NCBI GenBank assembly: GCA_024036415.1
Contig: JAMWET010000755.1
Location: 1 to 64,000, forward strand
Length of the DNA stretch: 64,000 nucleotides
Direction: 5' to 3'
Origin: Prochilodus magdalenae
Lineage: Eukaryota > Chordata > Actinopteri > Characiformes > Prochilodontidae
Each line of letters starts with the position of its first letter. The stretch's first letter is position 1. A program made the position numbers and the translations under genes. Shown piece after piece: positions 1 through 13,400 of this stretch. Below the pieces are notes generated by a model. That model ran no database searches, was not told where the DNA came from, and worked only from the letters and a program-made list of their open reading frames with translations.

Positions 1-180
1 GGGGAATGGGGGGAAGTGGGGGGGGGGAGATAGGAGAGGAGGGGGTGGAGTATGGGAGAAATTGGTAAAAGGGGGTAAGAGAGGAAAGATGAGACATAAA
101 GAGATGGTAAGTAGCAGGGGGGAATGGTAGGGGGTGATTTTGAGTTGTAAAATGGTAACTATACATTGTGGACAGAATAA
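1..180. repeat. G/purine-rich low-complexity start of window
   Basis: Runs of G and GA dominate the first ~60 bases and continue to about 150. No open frame or known repeat is visible. No TTAGGG arrays are present, so this is not a telomere. Since the following 2.5 kb carries many extra single bases relative to its paralogues, the G runs may partly be sequencing artefact. Confidence 0.6.
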
Positions 181-189
181 GAGAGGGAT

Positions 190-1117
190 TTAGGCAAAGG
201 CTGAGTTTATAACTGATCGATCCGACTGTATTTTGTCGTCTACTCAGGGCTTTGGAAAGAAAAAAAAAAAAAAATCAAACTAAAAAAAAAATAGCTCCGT
301 ACACCTTACTCACTAAAAACTACACCTTGATCCATTCCCCTTGATTTCTCCATCTACTCCTCCTTTCGTTCAGAGCTCTTCCCCTTGTATAATCTTAACT
401 GATCATCACAACTTATTTATTGTCTAATACTCATACTTTAGCATACACTAAATTAGTATCTGATGTTATTAATCCTGATCCACACCTGATTTTTCATTCA
501 GATGCATTCTAGATCCGTATCATTTAACATATACCATTGACGTCGGTTCCCATCACTGGTGTTTTCTTTATCTCTATTTGGCACTCTTTGCCCTGGTAAT
601 TGGTGACCCTTGGTTCATGTGCAGCTCCTCCATACTAAAGGATTATGCAAATAATATCTGCCACATCTAAACTAGTACAGTTTGGTCTTTTATTGAGTAC
701 CATTGTGTGAAACATCTCCAATGAAACATTTTATTTTTTGAACTGTAATAACCTGTGGATAAGGTTTGCGCAACAATTCACTGTGAATGTGGTTTCATTT
801 TCACTTCAGTATTACTAGCCTGCCTTGCTGTGGACAGCCCCTCTTCTTCGGTCAATACCACTGCATGATTAGTGGTTGTCATGCTTCAGAACCTCTGGCC
901 GATCTCCTAAACATTTTTCAGGAATTTCAAAGGAGACTGTCATTCTTTCGCACTCACATGTGGTACAAATGGGATGGAACCCGAAATTGTAGTACTCAAT
1001 GAGCCAGTTTAACATCCCCAAACACGTCGAGAACTATATATATATGATGTCAAATTATGTATGTATGTAATGTATGTATGGATGTGTTGTGTGGTGTGTG
1101 GTATGGTATATATATAG

Positions 1118-1149
<32 letters not shown>

Positions 1150-1182
1150 ATATATAATATATCTTATATTATACTATCATAT

Positions 1183-1214
<32 letters not shown>

Positions 1215-2720
1215 AAGAACAAAGAGACGACGCGAGTTACACAATTTAGTTCACAAAGGATTCCTTCGTGACAATTGCACCTTGTTTGCTTTTAGGTCAG
1301 TTGTTACTGGTTGTGGGCTTCTAATAGCGGTGGCCCCCCCCAGTGGACATGCTGCTGCTTGATTATACACGCAATTACCAAAAAAATAGTATTGCACCCC
1401 AGAATAAATCCAACAGACAGGAATGAAGTGTGGTGGGGCAGTTTTTAAGATTTGGTGAGACCATGCAAAGTGAATGCTTCATGCAAACATTTTCAGGCTT
1501 AACCGCACTTTTACCAAAAAACTCTTTACGTAAAACAAGGACGGACTAATCGCTGTCCTTACTTCCTGGACCCACATACCCGATGTGAGACATTCAGTGA
1601 GCAGTTGGTTTCCCTCTATGAGTTCTCCTGTTTTAGTGCAGAATACACTTGCAAACGTCTTGCAACACTTTTTGCCTTTCTCTTTGTTAGCCCCTTTCAC
1701 CCTGTTCTTTAATGTTCAGGACCACCACAGACCAGGTATTACGTGGGTCGTGCGTCATTCTCAGTACTGAAGTGACACCGCGTGGTGGTGGTGGTGGTGG
1801 TGGTGTGTTTGTGTGTCGTGCTAATGTAAGTGAATCAGGCACAGCATTGCTGCTTAAGTTTTGAACACTGGGTCCCATCACTGTCCACTCTATTAGACAC
1901 TCCTACCTTGCTGGTCCACCTTATGAACTTCGAGACGATAGCTTATGTGCTGCTGCAGAGTTTGTGTTGGTAATCCTGTATTCCTTTATTAGTGGTCAAC
2001 AAAGATGTCTGCCCACAGATCCCCGATTATGTTTGCTGGATTTGTTTTGGTTTGGGTAGGACGTGTTCTCCGTCCAGCCAGTGGACACTGGAGATGTTTA
2101 AAAAGTCCTAGCTGCAAACTGCTGTGTCTGATCCACTGCACGGACCAGCACCCAAAAACCACAGTAAAAGACACACCACCCTAAATAATTATTGCTCTTG
2201 TGTGTTGGTCCTGGGGTTCCTGGGCCATTGAAGAACCAGGGTAAAAAAGGGGATAAGCAAAATTAACACAGCAGAAAGAAATAGACCACATGTTCTGTAT
2301 CTGTAATTGTAGAACTACAAAGTGCTTCAGTATGGTGGAGCTGATAAAATAGACAGTGAGTGTAGATACAAGGAGGTGCACCTAATGAAGTGGGTGGTGT
2401 GTGCATTCTCCTATAAAACATTTTCATAAACCTTTAAATTTATTGTTCCCTCTATGACCAAAGCAGCTTCAAGCTGTGATACAAATCCAACAGGAATCTG
2501 GCATGTGCTTTGTATATTTCACCAGCTTGTACGACAAAGTTAGATGTTATTTAGTTGTTGAGTCCCAAGTATCCAAAATACCAAATTACCTAAGGGTTCC
2601 ATGTTGGTTCAGTAATCCAATGATGACTTGCTACTCACTCGCCGTAGTGGTGCTTTTTGAAAGAAACAAAAAAAACTACCAATGAAATAGTAACGTTGGG
2701 TATCAGTGCAGCACTACTGG
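190..2720 (+). repeat. Duplicated flank block, copy 1
   Basis: This stretch aligns in order with 24720-26830 and 59480-61130. It contains a decayed piece of the 68-bp minisatellite (to ~560), a unique-looking block around 600-1010 (landmark aacctgtggataaggtttgc near 745), a shortened Tc1-like transposon piece (~1345-1620), and half of a palindromic fish repeat (~1690-2400). The part at 2480-2690 also matches 61630-61670 and 62700-62830. Because several different repeats keep the same order in three places, this is a segmental duplication and not independent insertions. Copy 1 differs from the others mostly by extra single bases. The apparent small reading frames are not genes. Confidence 0.75.
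1085..1215. repeat. AT-rich simple repeat
   Basis: Interrupted (AT)n and TATA tract inside flank block copy 1, preceded by a short GTAT-rich run. It is absent or very short in copy 2 (around 25605-25635), so it expanded in, or is poorly sequenced in, this copy. Confidence 0.85.
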
Positions 2721-2849
2721 CCAAATGTAGACATTCCAAGCTATAATATATATTAGCGGACTGTGGCCGCAGTGGGCTGCCCTAACGAAAGGGGTGTAAA
2801 CCCACCTTCACAGTAATAACCTGATGTGCTTTCACCATCATTGTTTATC

Positions 2850-5340
2850 AGAATCAGAAATCAGAAATACTTTATTGATCCCAGGGGGAAATTGCAGTTT
2901 TTACAGTAGCAACCATTTAGAATTAACAATAATAATTTACAACAAAAGAGAAATTTTTCAATATGTAGACATATATAAAGTCTATATACAATAAAAAAAT
3001 AGAGACGACTTTGGCCCTTCTTGTAGAGGGCGTCAGTGTTCTTAGCCCAGTCCAGTTTATTGTCAATGTGAACACCCAGATATTTATAGTCCTCCACAGT
3101 GTCCACACTTGACCCCCTTGGATGGACAAATAGGGGTCATCCTGTGCTTTGGTCCCGTCCTCAGGTCCACCACAAGCTCTGCCTTTGTCTTTTGTCCACG
3201 TTTGAGCCTGCATATGGTTCAGCTCACACCACGCAACAAAGTCGTTCACCGTGGCCCTGTACTCATCCTCATCACACCCCTTGCTGATACATCCAACTAC
3301 CGCAGAGTCATCAGAAAAACGTCTCTGAACTGATGGCAGGTCTCTGTGCAGTAGTTGAACGTCTGTGGTGTAGAGGGTTGAAAGAGGAAGGGACCCGGGA
3401 GAGAGGACAGTTCCCTGCGGGGCTCCAGTCCCAGTGTTGCTCTTACCACGGTTCAGCAGGTAGATGATGGCATCCTCAAAACCCCAGACGACGGTTGGTA
3501 TGCGAACTGGAGGGGTCTAGAAGTGGCTGGACCATGGGGCCGGAGCTTGTTTCCAGGACGAGTCGCTCTCCATGGTCTTCATGATGTGAGACATCAGTGC
3601 CAATGGCATGTAGATTCCTTGATGTCACTGGGCCGCGGAGTCTTTGCGCACAGAAACAATGCAGGGACGTCTTCCACATCACAGGGACCCTCTGGAGACA
3701 CAGGCTCATGTTGAAGACATGCTGCAGGACTCCACAAAGTTGGGTGGCACAGGCTTTGAGCACCTTGGGGGGGGACCCATCAGGGGGCCCGCAGCCTTGT
3801 TCATGTTGAGGCTCTGTAGTTGTCTTCTCACCTGGTCAGCAGTGAGATTTCACTGTAGACCGGTCCCGACTGGTTGCCCGCCATAGGGAGGAGAACTCCC
3901 CCCGGAGGTGTGAAGTTGGACTATCGCAGAGGAGGGGGGGATTGCTTTTTTTTCTATCAGGAGAGGAGGAGGGTGACGGGGTTGTGAGTTTGGAAAGTGG
4001 GCTGTTGAGGGCCAGGCAGCAGAGGAGTCAGGGAGGGGGAGATCAGAGCTTGCCAGTGTCAAAATCTGTTAAATAAAAAACAGATTTAACTCGTTGGCCC
4101 TGTCCACACTTGCCCTCTCCTCTCCTGTTTTGTTGCTGGGACCTGAAGCCCGGTGATGGTCCTCATACCACTCCAGACCTCCCACATGGTGGTTGTTTCT
4201 GTTGGGAGTTTTCCACTCCAGCTTACTCCTATTCACACTATATCTGTCTTTCGCCTCCCTGATGGTTCTCTTCTTCAGTTCCCTCTGGGTCGTTCTCACC
4301 CTCCTACGGTCACCAGCTCTGAAAGCCCTCTTCTTCGTTGTTAAGGAGAGCTTTAATGTCCTTTGTTACCCACCACCGGGCTTGTTGGTTTTTGCGGGTA
4401 ACATTTAACACAGTCTGGTTGGGACAGTGGAGTCCACACAGAAGTTGATATAGTCTGTGATGCATGCACTCTGTGAGCCCGTCCAATGTCCTCTCCATGA
4501 GGCTCATAGAGATTGCTGTCCAGTCTGTAGTGCTCAAAAAGCAGTCCTGCAGCACTTCAGAAGTCTCCTCTGACCCATCTCCTCACTGTTCTCTTGTCCT
4601 CGTGGTCACAGGCTGACTCTTTACCTGGAGGCACATACTTTGAGCTAATGTTGACCAAGTTTATGATCAGATTCCAACAAGGAAGGGGGGAGGGGTGGGA
4701 GCAGCTGTATTATCATCCTTAAACATTAGCATACAGCAGGTTCCAGTGTTCTCTCCTCTCTGGTGGGACAGTCCCACATAACTGTGATTTGTGAAGTTTT
4801 GGTAATGTCCTGGCCATAGTGACGTGGTTTTGAAGTCACCTGATATGGCAATGAAGGCAGCTTAGTCGGATGTTGAGTTTGGAGACGCACTATGGAGGAG
4901 TGAATGACTTCACCATGCCCGACGTCGGATTGGCAGCAGTTGGGGGGTATAAACAGCCTACCCGACAACAAACATGGTGAGAACTCGCCCGCGACAAAAA
5001 CAATATGGCCTAAGTCCAACAGCCCAATAGCTCAATGTCCGGACAACAGATGCTTTTTCCTTGATGGTAATTTTTGGTGACCAGGGGGTGTTTTTAGTAC
5101 CAGCTGTGGTTATTTAACTAAACAGCTAGGCCCTCCTCCTTTACACTTACCGCTCTCGGTGCAGTCTTCCCGGTCGCGGCACCGAAACAGTCTGAAAGCC
5201 AGTGATGGAAACGTTGTCATCCGGAATGTCCTGGTGTAGCCATGTCTCCGAAAAGCACATTAAACTACACTGCCGGTACTCCTTCTGACTCATGGCTAAC
5301 GCTGTTAGCTCGTCCATTTTGTTAGCCAGAGACTAGCATT
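2850..5340 (-). mobile_element. CR1/Rex1-like LINE relic (reverse transcriptase), minus strand
   Basis: Reading the minus strand, several frames in correct order resemble a CR1-group non-LTR retrotransposon ORF2. At 4555-4310 is the linker before RT (DGLTEC, KDIKALLN). At 4299-4069 are RT-proximal residues (RTTQRELK, DRANELN). At 3763-3476 are RT core motifs (LKACATQLCGVLQH, VPVMWKTS, ERLVLE). At 3330-3150 lies the segment after the catalytic core (VNDFVAWCELNHMQ). At 3106-3010 is the thumb (VEDYKYLGVHIDNKLDWAK, ALYKKGQSRLYF). The 3' end carries the typical TTTATTGATCCC-type tail near 2870. Frames are broken many times, often by one extra base. The sequence upstream to ~5340 probably belongs to its 5' part. 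It is not functional as read. The same family occurs on the plus strand at 30240-31600. Confidence 0.8.
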
Positions 5341-7010
5341 TACTAGCATGTTTGGCTGTTGTTAATTCAGATCATTAAGGAAACCAGTTCATGTTCCTTG
5401 ATTATAATGTCACTTAAAGACAGTTCAAGTACGCTTTTAATTGAAAGAGTAAAATTAACTACCATTTAACTTGCTACTCAACAAATGCTTGGTAAAACCT
5501 TTTTAGCATATAATATAGGCACATTCATACCACAAGCTGCTTACAGATAATGTGTCAATTTATTTGGGTATTATTATTTGCTTACAAATAATTAACAAAT
5601 TTGTAGGACGTAGACTTTGAAATAAGTGTAACTAAATTGTGTAATGCAGAACACAGTTGCTGCTTTCATCTTCTTTGTGGTAAAACTCAGAGGCTCACTT
5701 TTGGTTAAATCTTAACTGTAAACAGGCAAAGAAAACAATCATAATTACTGTACGTTAAAGACCATTGTCATTTTGTTACATGCCTACTGAAATAATAGAG
5801 GTTTCTTCATTACTCAAGGGAGTTTTTTGGCTTGGACCCGGATTCCTATTTCTATGTCTACATTTACTCTGTACTTTCTTTACCTTTGCATAAACTGCTT
5901 TTCTGTGAAGCTGCTTAGAGACAACATTAGTTTTAAAAGGTGCTTTACAAATAAATATTGATTGTTTGACTGATTGATTCCATATTTTAGGAGCCAACAC
6001 TTTACAAGCGATTTCACTTGCAGTTCGGTTTAACAAGTTCAAGTAGATCTTGGAGAAGTCGCTTCACAGAGCACAAATACAGAGCAAAAAAAACAGGCTG
6101 AGTGTCCAAGTTCTTTTGTCTCCAAAGAAAACCCAAACTGTAAAACTGGCCAACTGTCCATTTTGGGGGAAAAAAAACAAAAACATTTTGCTGTTTAGGG
6201 GTAAAACCAGCCCTGAATTTAGACTAGATAGCTCTCTGACTCTGTAAATCTGAACACAGTATCTTTTGGTTTATAGCACTGCTTTACTACAGAATTCTAG
6301 TTGGACTTAGTGAAGACACCAAAGGGTTATGGGTGGAAGTGACAAACATGCTTCTGTGCACGCTCTGGCAGTGCTGGCCTACATTGATTAGATCTGCCTT
6401 TCTAAAATTACTATGTTGTTTTTCCTCATATTCAGCATTTTGATGTAACTATCATGTCTTTATTAATTATTAGTTTGTTCGTCTTTATCTTTGTTCGTTT
6501 ATCTGTCTAATGTTAACTTATTCGTGGTCTTTTCTGAACAGAGGTGTCTGTGGTGAGCGGCTGTGTGATATCTATGTAAATCCAGTACGTGTATGTCAAT
6601 CCAGCTTTCTGATTGGTTGCTGCTGTTTGGTATCAGGGTGTTGTTATATGTCGGGTGAGGACTGCACTGTGGTTAGGAATGCAGTCTGCATCGCCTGGTC
6701 TGAAAAAGCCCCACTCTGGCTTTATCTTACATAAGGATATCATCTGACCTGGTGTTCAGTCCTGACTGCTAAAATGAAAATCAGTATTTCTAAGTAGAGA
6801 TTCCAACAATGTCCATTTCAAATTTTGGACGAGGCATTAAGTTCTAGTATAAATCACCATATGCTCACTTACAGATGTGCAGTTTAACATATATATTGAT
6901 TAAGTAGATTTTTGAATCAGTACTTTGTTTTGTATCACATGTTCAGTGTTAGGGTTCGCTAGCGTTTTGTTATTCTAAGTTGAAAGGTAAATTACCAAGA
7001 AACATTACAA
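5341..7010. other. Gene-free stretch with duplicated block Q
   Basis: No gene is visible. Bases ~5337-5545 (block Q, landmark gtttggctgttgttaattc) repeat at 63790-64000 with about 90% identity by eye. A common fish interspersed-repeat end (gtgctttacaaataaatatt) sits at 5938-5960. The rest is AT-rich and unrecognised. Homology between the left flanks of genes A and B begins only at about 7011. Confidence 0.6.
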
Positions 7011-7290
7011 ATGTGCGTTTAACATATATTGTGATTAATAGTGCAAATACTGTTCTGTTGTTAAGTCAAACATACAGTCTGTTAGCCACTCCTGAAAGAT
7101 AATTGGTGCAATATGTTTATTGATGAGTACTCGGGGTAAAATTACAGTCGTCTGTATTCTGTTTGTTTTTTTCTTTTAGAGAAGAGGAATGAGTAGTTTT
7201 GTGACGGGGTCAGAAAAGGGTAGTCTCTTGGTTTCTTTAAGGATAAAAATGAGCCATGAGTCAAAAAAATGTCGGCCTCTGAAAGCTGCC

Positions 7291-7467
7291 TCAGAAACTT
7301 GATGCATTTGAGATGGTTCTTGAAGTAATGACGGGCCAGTTTCCCCTGTGCATCATTATGGTGCCTGTATTCGTTATACACAGCAGTTTGTTTCTTTTTC
7401 TGATGACCAACTGAGAGTCCTTTGCATGTTGCGACCATCAGAGCCCCAAGTCCATCAATGAAGAACT
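7291..7467 (-). CDS. b4galnt2-like: Copy A exon 10 (C terminus), with stop-loss frameshift
   Basis: The acceptor is tttgtttag then AGTTCTTCATTG. The exon encodes [17 protein letters not shown] through [12 protein letters not shown]. In copy B the next codon after KCIKF is TGA, with AAGTTCTGA on the coding strand. Here the same place reads AAGTTTCTGA, one extra T (plus strand run at 7295-7297), so the frame reads through to 7142. Homologues end at this point. The neighbouring intron also shows extra bases compared with copy B, so a sequence error is more likely than a real C-terminal extension. Confidence 0.85.
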
Positions 7468-10400
7468 CTAAACAAGTGGGATGGTGACACAGGACAGGGG
7501 GGGGGGGGGGGGGGGGGGTGAGGAGCGATAAGAATCTGAAAGAGTGCAAAGTAAAAAAAGATTTGCTCTTGTGCTCACATCGTATACACTACAGGACTAA
7601 TGGGGGCCCACTGCAAACACAAATGAAGAGGCCAGTAGGACCATCATAGAGCAGAGGACGACGTCTTACCTGAATGAGCTATTCGGTTCAGGAAAGGGTC
7701 AAAGCCAACCCTTCGCACTGCATCTGTTCGAGCCAGGAAGAAATTGACCACTCCATCTACTAAGTAACAACCATCAAAGCCAGGCAGTGGACTGTGCACC
7801 TTACGTAAATACCGTGCCATGCAGCCACCCTCATCCTCATCTCCCTCATCATACTTGAGACTGAAATAGAACTGGTTCCCACCAACATCTCCACCAAGCT
7901 GAGAATGAAAGGGTGAATTAATGTCAATGCAGCTTTCGCACTATGAACATCTACGCCTTTCCCTCAAAGCTTACCACATCCAGCTCCGGAACAGCCTCCA
8001 TAATCTTCACAAAGCTCTCAATGCTCGTCTTTTCATGGAACACATAGTCATCGTCCACCCACAGGAAGTACTTGCTGGTGACCTGTGAGACGGCCAGGTT
8101 TCTGCCTGCAAACCAGCCCTGAAGGAGCATCATTTATAATTATGATCATAGGAAGGCAATTTAAGGGCCAAATTAGTTCATAACACAAAGTAATGAGCAC
8201 AGTCACACTTTCTATTGATTTATATAACTATAAGCCAGCAAAAGTGATCTGTGTAACCTGGATTCATGTGTATTATTTATATTTATTTGCTGCACTCCAT
8301 ATCTACACAATGGAAATTGATAAATCTGCTTCACACTTGTGATATAGTTCTATACCACATATAATATGAATTAATTGTCAAAGCAACATCAGCTAGTGCT
8401 CAATGGCACACTGAACTAATAGCATTTGTTGTTGATGCAAATAGTCAAAATATTTATAATAACAATAATAAATTGCAGGAATGTATACCTGACCAGGAGG
8501 CATGATGTACTGTTCTATGTTGCTTCCAGACAGAGTTTCAGGCTTCAGGCTGTCATCAGCTACAATGATCTTGATGTCTGGATAAAACTTGCGGATGCTT
8601 TCAATTAGAACCTTCAACTCGGCGTACCTGACAAATGTCTTCGTGGTTATGGTCACCAGAGAGTTGATATCTGAAAAGAAGGAAGGAGTCACAGCATGTT
8701 GTCTTTCATGTGTTTTGTTTGCTGTGGACAGAGTTTAGTATATTCTGCTTAAAATACAGTCAGCATGGTCATTTATTAAAATTAGGAATATGTATAATAC
8801 ATCTGCTGCACATAACACGGAACTCTTTAAAACAGGATTAAACATCTAAAGATTGTGTTCTTACCTTCTCCAGGATCATAGAGAACAGGTACTGCAGGTC
8901 TGCTGATTGTTATTGGAAATGCCGCCTTGTAGTTCTCAAAAGAAAAGTAAACTGAAGAAAAAGTGCAGTGGTCAGCAGACAGTTCAGACACTTACATTTC
9001 AAACAGCACTGATTCAGCAAAAGTCTGATCACTAGATCTACGAGGCTAACAATTATCAACAATCACCCAAATCTTTTTTCAAAAATACCAGCCCTAAAAT
9101 TCCCCCAAATTTTTTCAACCCTCTTAAACTGCATCAAAGTTTTCATTATGGTGGCACAGACTTTTGTGTGTATCACAGACTGTAAATCACACAAATAAAC
9201 AAAACTGAACATTGTGGTTAACCATTTCAACGGGTGTTTTGGTGAAGAATCCAACTCCACTTCATGGGCATGAACATCATGCAGTCACATAAATGCTACC
9301 GTATTTGAAATGGTGGCCCTCAGCATTACATGGTGCGGCTTTGTTAAATTTGTGGTCCTAGACCACACTGACAAGTTCCCAATAGAGAGAGGGATGCAAT
9401 TTAAGCAGGTTGAGAGGTTTTGTGGATGTATTTAAACTGAACTAAATCAAAGTAGGAAATTATACATTTTATTTTTTGCTAAACCATCTTTGTGGTCTAG
9501 AAGAGCCAGGCCATGATTCATTGTACAGCTAACAGTAGTGGTTAATTAAAAGCTGAGGTGGGATAAATTACTTCAATGATGGTTGGTTGTCGCATTAGCT
9601 TTTTAAAGACATGAGTACATAAATCACTGGTAAACGTGAAGCAAAAGCCTAACAGTGTTAGCATAGCAAGCTAATTATAAACATGGCCGACCAAATTCAG
9701 GCTATGTTCAAAAGTTCTACTTAAAAAAAAAAAAATTCCACAGAAGTTGTTGCCATGTTACAGAAACACAAAGACTGCAGAAGCAGTAAACAAAGCTGTT
9801 CCACACACACAGCATCGTAGATCTGTTTAAAGTTAAATCAGCTTCATCCACTTCTTATTCTCACTGTTTGTCACAAAATATAGCTGTTGTATTTCAGTGT
9901 GTAATGGAAATTTAATCTCGCAGGTTTATTTGTCTTCCAGCTTCCGCTGGTTCTGTCTATAACCTAGCAGTGCAAGAATTCAGAGTCTGTACCCTGAGAA
10001 CTCTCTGTTGTATTGTTGTTTATTTTAGAGTTAGTTGTTGTTGTTGTTGTTGTTGTTTAAATATATTTCAGCTTTCTATTACTTCAGATGGAGGCATCGG
10101 ATTCGACTGGTCTCAACAACTATTTCAGAGGCCACCTACCTCCAAGACTGAGTAAAGACTAAGGCCACTAGTGTATGGTCTCAACACCGGTCTTGGGTAC
10201 TACAACAGTAAACAACACTAGTATCCAGGGCACTGGGAATGTCTTTAGACCCTTTTACTTCTTTTTACATTTTGTTATGTTGAAGACAATCATAAGGGTT
10301 CTCCCTGGGCCACTTAAGGACATTTACGGAGGACATTCACATCAACTGCTGTGACGTCTTTGCTTAGGGTCATTATGAAGGTGAACCTTCAGCCTCGTCT

Positions 10401-13400
10401 GAGGTGCCAAGTGCCCTGGATCAGAATATCTCTGTGCTTTATCAGGTCCTTCAACCCTGACCAGTCTCCCAGCCACTGAAAAATAAGCAATTAAATGCTT
10501 ATCTACTATCCTACAAGTTTTGTTCTAACCATAGTACTGTGACAGCAGCTGATTACGTTGTCAGTGACTTTAGGCTCAGTGCTGATGGACAGAATCCCTC
10601 TATTCTGGATCTTGTTGGATCTTGGTGCAGCCTTTGATACTGTTGACCACAAGATATGAATCCACTGTTAGCCTCCTAGGCTCAATTTTTTAAAATCATA
10701 TTTAACAAACATACTGTTCTTGGTTTCACTGGGAAATCATCCATCAAAAACATTTAGTGTTTCTTGTGGAGTACCACAGGGGGTCAGTTTTAGGCCCTCT
10801 GCTTTTCTCTTTGTACATGTTACCTATGGGTGATGTCATTAGGAAACATGATGTTAACTTTTATAACGATGCTGATGGCATGCACATATACACCTCAATT
10901 CTTTTGAACAATCTACCCTCGGCAGAAAGACTTAGAAGCTGTGCATTTAAAACAAGAGACTATATGGTCCACACATGCCATCACAGAATTTCTCAATGGG
11001 TTGTGGAGCCAACAGTTTAAGACTGATTACCAAGAATGTCAAGATGACCAACGGGAAATGGCAAGGCATGACATTCAGTTTTTGGAAATGGTTTCGCAGT
11101 CCTCTAGACCTATAATGTGATATTTCTGCATCAATCTACCATTGCGAAACAGAGCCACTATAATGCAAAACAGTAAGGATGTAACAATACACTCCACTCA
11201 CAATGCAGTGCGATTCACGCTGCTGGCCTTACTATACGATTTTCTCACGATTTTTTTCAAAATCAAACTGAACACAAATTATGACTGACAGTTTCCTTTT
11301 ATTATTTGTCTACAGCAAAACTACAAAATGCTGTATTTTGCTTATCTATTCTTTAATAAAGTAAAGAATCCGCTTTTATTTCTGAGGTGGGATACGAGTT
11401 ATACAAAAACAAAGCTGGACATTTCTTTTTGTATGTACAATAAAAAAGCTAATTAAATCCCAAATTAAATTGTGAATAATACAAATTAATATCAAACAAA
11501 TAAACTAAGGCTTTGCCCGTGCTCCTCCCATCTTGGAATTTACATGTTTTTTTAAGGAATATCAGCATGTCTACATTTTCAGGCAGAAGCAGAGACCTCT
11601 GTACATTCATAATGTCACGGTATGGAAAGGTATGCTTTTGCTGTACGGGAAAGCAATGGGTACAGCTCAGCATTTTCTTTCCACCACTTGAGCAGACAGC
11701 CTGTGATCTCCAAGGAGATCTTCCAGTGCTGTCTTCTTGGGAGGAGGTTGTTTCAGTTCAGCTCCTTCTGCAACTGTGTAACTTTCTCCTTTAGCCTGTG
11801 GAACACATCCTGGCGCTGGTCTTCCTCTAAATGAGGTAAAGCTCGGAATCTGGGATCTAATGCAGTGCATTCCAGCAGGAATTAATATTCTGTAGTGTAT
11901 CTGCCTGCAAGATGGCTGGCCAAGTTTAACGTATGGGCAAAACACTTGATATGGGGTGCTAATCCAGCCTCTCTGACTGCAAGGTAGACAGCGCCAGCGC
12001 CCTCTGCTGTTTAAAAAGAATATCGATTCATTTTACATCTCATTCGATTTCAGTCGTGGCATGTTTGCATGGATTATTAACTGTCTTGAGATGCATCGTT
12101 ACATCCCTACTAAACAGCAAGCTCTTAACCTAAGGAGGACGTTTATTAAGAATTTTCAGTTCCAAACTAATTCCTTTACAACATCATCGCCAAAAGCTAT
12201 GCAATTCCTAGCAAGGAACTCGGCCGCAGCAAAGGGAAGGTTTAGTACTTGCAACATCATGATGTGTACAATCCAAAAAAGATGAAAGTCCAAGTGTTGT
12301 TCCATTGTGCAGCGTTGTATGAGAGACAACTTTAAATGACCAGCTACTACAGGGGCCAAATCGAGCCAGTACACTGCTTGGTATCATCATCAGATCCAGT
12401 CAAGAAGAGGTAGAAATCATGGCCGAAAGAGGCCATGTTCACCAGGACAAGGTGCTGGATGAGGACCTTCTCAGATTTTTATGGTGGCCGAAACAAGATT
12501 TAGTCCCGAATGACAGTGAACTTATTTGTTGCAACTTCATCCCCACGCTGTGATAAATTTTGCTGTTCATTTATGTACAGAAGTTTTACATCATTTCTAA
12601 GTTGAAGGCTGTTTAAAGTCACACATCTCAGAAGAAGCTGTGTCTTAGTACTATTATTTAAAAGCTATTCTTGAAACAGCAGGATGCTGACTCATGAAAT
12701 GGGTGAGCAACTGCTGGACTGTGTTGTCTACTATTGCAGTAGGAGGAAAGGGCCAAAGAAATCAAAAACCTGGATTTTGACCAAGATATGCTTCCATGTC
12801 CAGTGGTGTATCCAGTTCAATAGCTTAAAGTTTAAGATAAGATCAATGATAAGATGTTATACAGGACACACTACCCATTGCCTCAACTTAAAGAATCAGT
12901 GTTTTGGTCAGATAGTACAACCATGCTCAAGTACAGGGGTAACAAAAACAGCAGATACCGCACCTTTGTAGCAAATTGTGTGGGGGCGATCTTCAAGTCA
13001 TCTGAGGTAAGGCAGTGAAGCTGCGTCAACAATTTCATAAGAAATTGGGATAAACGGGCCCAACTGTCGCACCAAGCCTGAAGATGAATGGCCAGAGAAC
13101 CAAGATCACCCCTGGGATCTAGCCACGGAGGACCCAGGGTTAAGGAACATCATGGTAACAGCTACTGCAGCTGAAGAGCACTCAGATACAGTTCGGAGCT
13201 TACCGAAAATACTTCTCTTCTTGGTACCGCCTGAGGAAAGCAGTTGCCTACATCCTAAATTTGAAAAGCATTCTGCTGCACTCGCAAGAGGAAGGAATTG
13301 ATGGCTTCCCTCACTGAGCCAGAAGTACACAAGGTAATGAAGAGCTCCCAGACCAGCTTTAGGAGAAGCAATTTCACGGGAGAAAATTTAAGGGAAAGGG

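Noticed and set aside
1..180. Telomere or G-quadruplex array
   Set aside because: No regular TTAGGG unit; irregular G runs in a region with evidence of sequence error.
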